A stretch of 13,700 nucleotides of DNA from Clostridiales bacterium UBA6468 (GTDB lineage: Bacteria; Bacillota; Clostridia; Oscillospirales; Oscillospiraceae), in the NCBI GenBank assembly GCA_002436765.1, contig DJNI01000024.1:1-13700 (forward strand). Direction: 5' to 3'. A program made the translations under genes and the position numbers. The first letter of the stretch is position 1. Each line of letters begins with the position of its first letter. Below, piece after piece: positions 12,975 through 13,700 of this stretch. Below the pieces are notes generated by a model, which had not been told where the DNA came from, did not search any database, and saw only the letters and a program-made list of their open reading frames with translations.

Positions 12975-13700
12975 TCAGATTTCCATGATCACGGGCAAAA
13001 TCATGGGATTGCGCTTGGTGGTCTTATAGAGGTAGCCGCTCAAATCGTTCTTGATGGCGGACTTGACGGCCGACCAGTCCCGCACCCGCTTGCGCTGGCA
13101 GCGGTCGATGGCCTCCATGGCGACCTCCTTCAATTCGTCCATCAGCTCTTCGGACTCCTTGACGTAGATGAAGCCCCGGGTGATGATGTCCGGGCCGGTG
13201 ATGATGCTGCCGTCCTCGCTGCTCAGGTTCACGCACACCACGATCATGCCGTCCTCGGCAAGATGCTTGCGGTCCCGCAGCACCACGCTGCCCACGTCGC
13301 CTACGCCGCTGCCGTCCACGAACACCCGCCCGGCGGGGACGGTGCCGTTGGCCTTGCAGGTCTTGCCGGTGAACTCAAAGACGGTGCCGATCTCGCCGAT
13401 GTGAATGTTCCGGGGGTTCATGCCCATGGACTGTGCCAGCTTGGCGTGGAGCTGCAAATGCCGCTGCTCGCCGTGGGCGGGGATGAAGAACTTGGGCTTT
13501 ACCAGTCCGTGGACGATTTTCAGCTCCTCCTGACAGGCGTGGCCGGAGACGTGAAGCCCCTCGCTCTTTTCATAGACAACGTCCGCGCCCTTGCGGTACA
13601 GCTCGTTGATGATGTTGCTGATGGACTTTTCGTTGCCGGGGATGGCGGAGGCGGAAATAATGATCCGATCGCCGGCGGTGATGTCCACCTGCTTGTGGGT
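12975..13700 (-). CDS. Ribonuclease J, C-terminal part (5' end outside the window)
   Basis: The frame is open to the window edge and gives the last 241 residues; full RNase J is about 550. RNase J is a metallo-beta-lactamase/beta-CASP 5'-exo- and endoribonuclease of mRNA decay and rRNA maturation. Visible are ISASAIPGNE (the beta-CASP stretch, 13658-13629), HVSGHACQEEL with the motif His of SGH, PKFFIPAHGEQRHL with the metal-binding His of AHGE, then VFVDGSGVGDVG and the C-terminal domain closing in PMILPVIMEI, a common clostridial RNase J ending. The RNase J1 or J2 type cannot be decided without the N-terminus. The dus gene follows on the same strand after 94 bases, with the inverted repeat between. 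No defect is visible. Confidence 0.93.
   Translation of the reverse strand, partial: THKQVDITAGDRIIISASAIPGNEKSISNIINELYRKGADVVYEKSEGLHVSGHACQEELKIVHGLVKPKFFIPAHGEQRHLQLHAKLAQSMGMNPRNIHIGEIGTVFEFTGKTCKANGTVPAGRVFVDGSGVGDVGSVVLRDRKHLAEDGMIVVCVNLSSEDGSIITGPDIITRGFIYVKESEELMDELKEVAMEAIDRCQRKRVRDWSAVKSAIKNDLSGYLYKTTKRNPMILPVIMEI

Noticed and set aside
12970..13000. Possible minus-strand promoter for dus (TTGCCC and TATAAA at the end of the RNase J gene)
   Set aside because: The -10-like box is good, but the spacer is 19 bases and the -35 is poor. The evidence is too weak to list as a promoter.
1..13700. CRISPR arrays, tRNA or rRNA genes, IS elements, attachment sites
   Set aside because: No spaced direct repeats, cloverleaf sequences, transposase-like proteins or flanking target duplications were seen by eye on either strand.

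Overview
The window looks like chromosome from a GC-rich Firmicute, most likely class Clostridia and probably of the Oscillospiraceae/Ruminococcaceae type. The evidence is purine-rich AGGAGG-like ribosome binding sites, RNase J, a MutS/MutL pair whose MutL keeps the endonuclease motif, and a sigma factor/membrane protein pair of a kind common in gut clostridia. No IS elements, CRISPR arrays, tRNA or rRNA genes are visible. Coding density is high: every gap between genes is under about 225 bases.

Layout. Positions 8721 down to 1 (minus strand) form one tightly packed run: miaB, mutS, a CPBP-family membrane protease, mutL, miaA, hfq and a membrane-fusion (HlyD-like) protein cut by the window edge. 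A good sigma-A-type promoter lies just upstream of miaB. Positions 8942-11883 (plus strand) form a divergent island. It holds a membrane-anchored parvulin-type foldase with an N-terminal zinc ribbon and its own terminator, then a two-gene unit (small sigma factor plus single-pass membrane protein, 4-base overlap) with its own promoter, a palindrome near the predicted start site and a closing terminator. Positions 13700-11936 (minus strand) hold the 3' end of an RNase J gene and a tRNA-dihydrouridine synthase, separated by a large inverted repeat.

How the genes work together. The long minus-strand unit combines mismatch repair (MutS recognises mispairs, MutL nicks; both carry candidate sliding-clamp binding peptides), hypermodification of A37 in tRNA (MiaA prenylates, MiaB then methylthiolates) and the RNA chaperone Hfq. 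RNase J and Dus add RNA decay and tRNA modification. The plus-strand island looks envelope-related: an extracellular foldase, and a sigma factor probably controlled by its membrane partner.

Most genes are ordinary housekeeping genes, and I see no clearly new defence or mobile system. The points most worth a second look are: (1) pairing in the hfq leader that would bury its Shine-Dalgarno and start codon; (2) the zinc-ribbon/TM/parvulin architecture; (3) the perfect palindrome at the predicted start of the sigma operon; (4) the 15-bp inverted repeat between RNase J and dus; and (5) the CPBP protease gene wedged between mutS and mutL.
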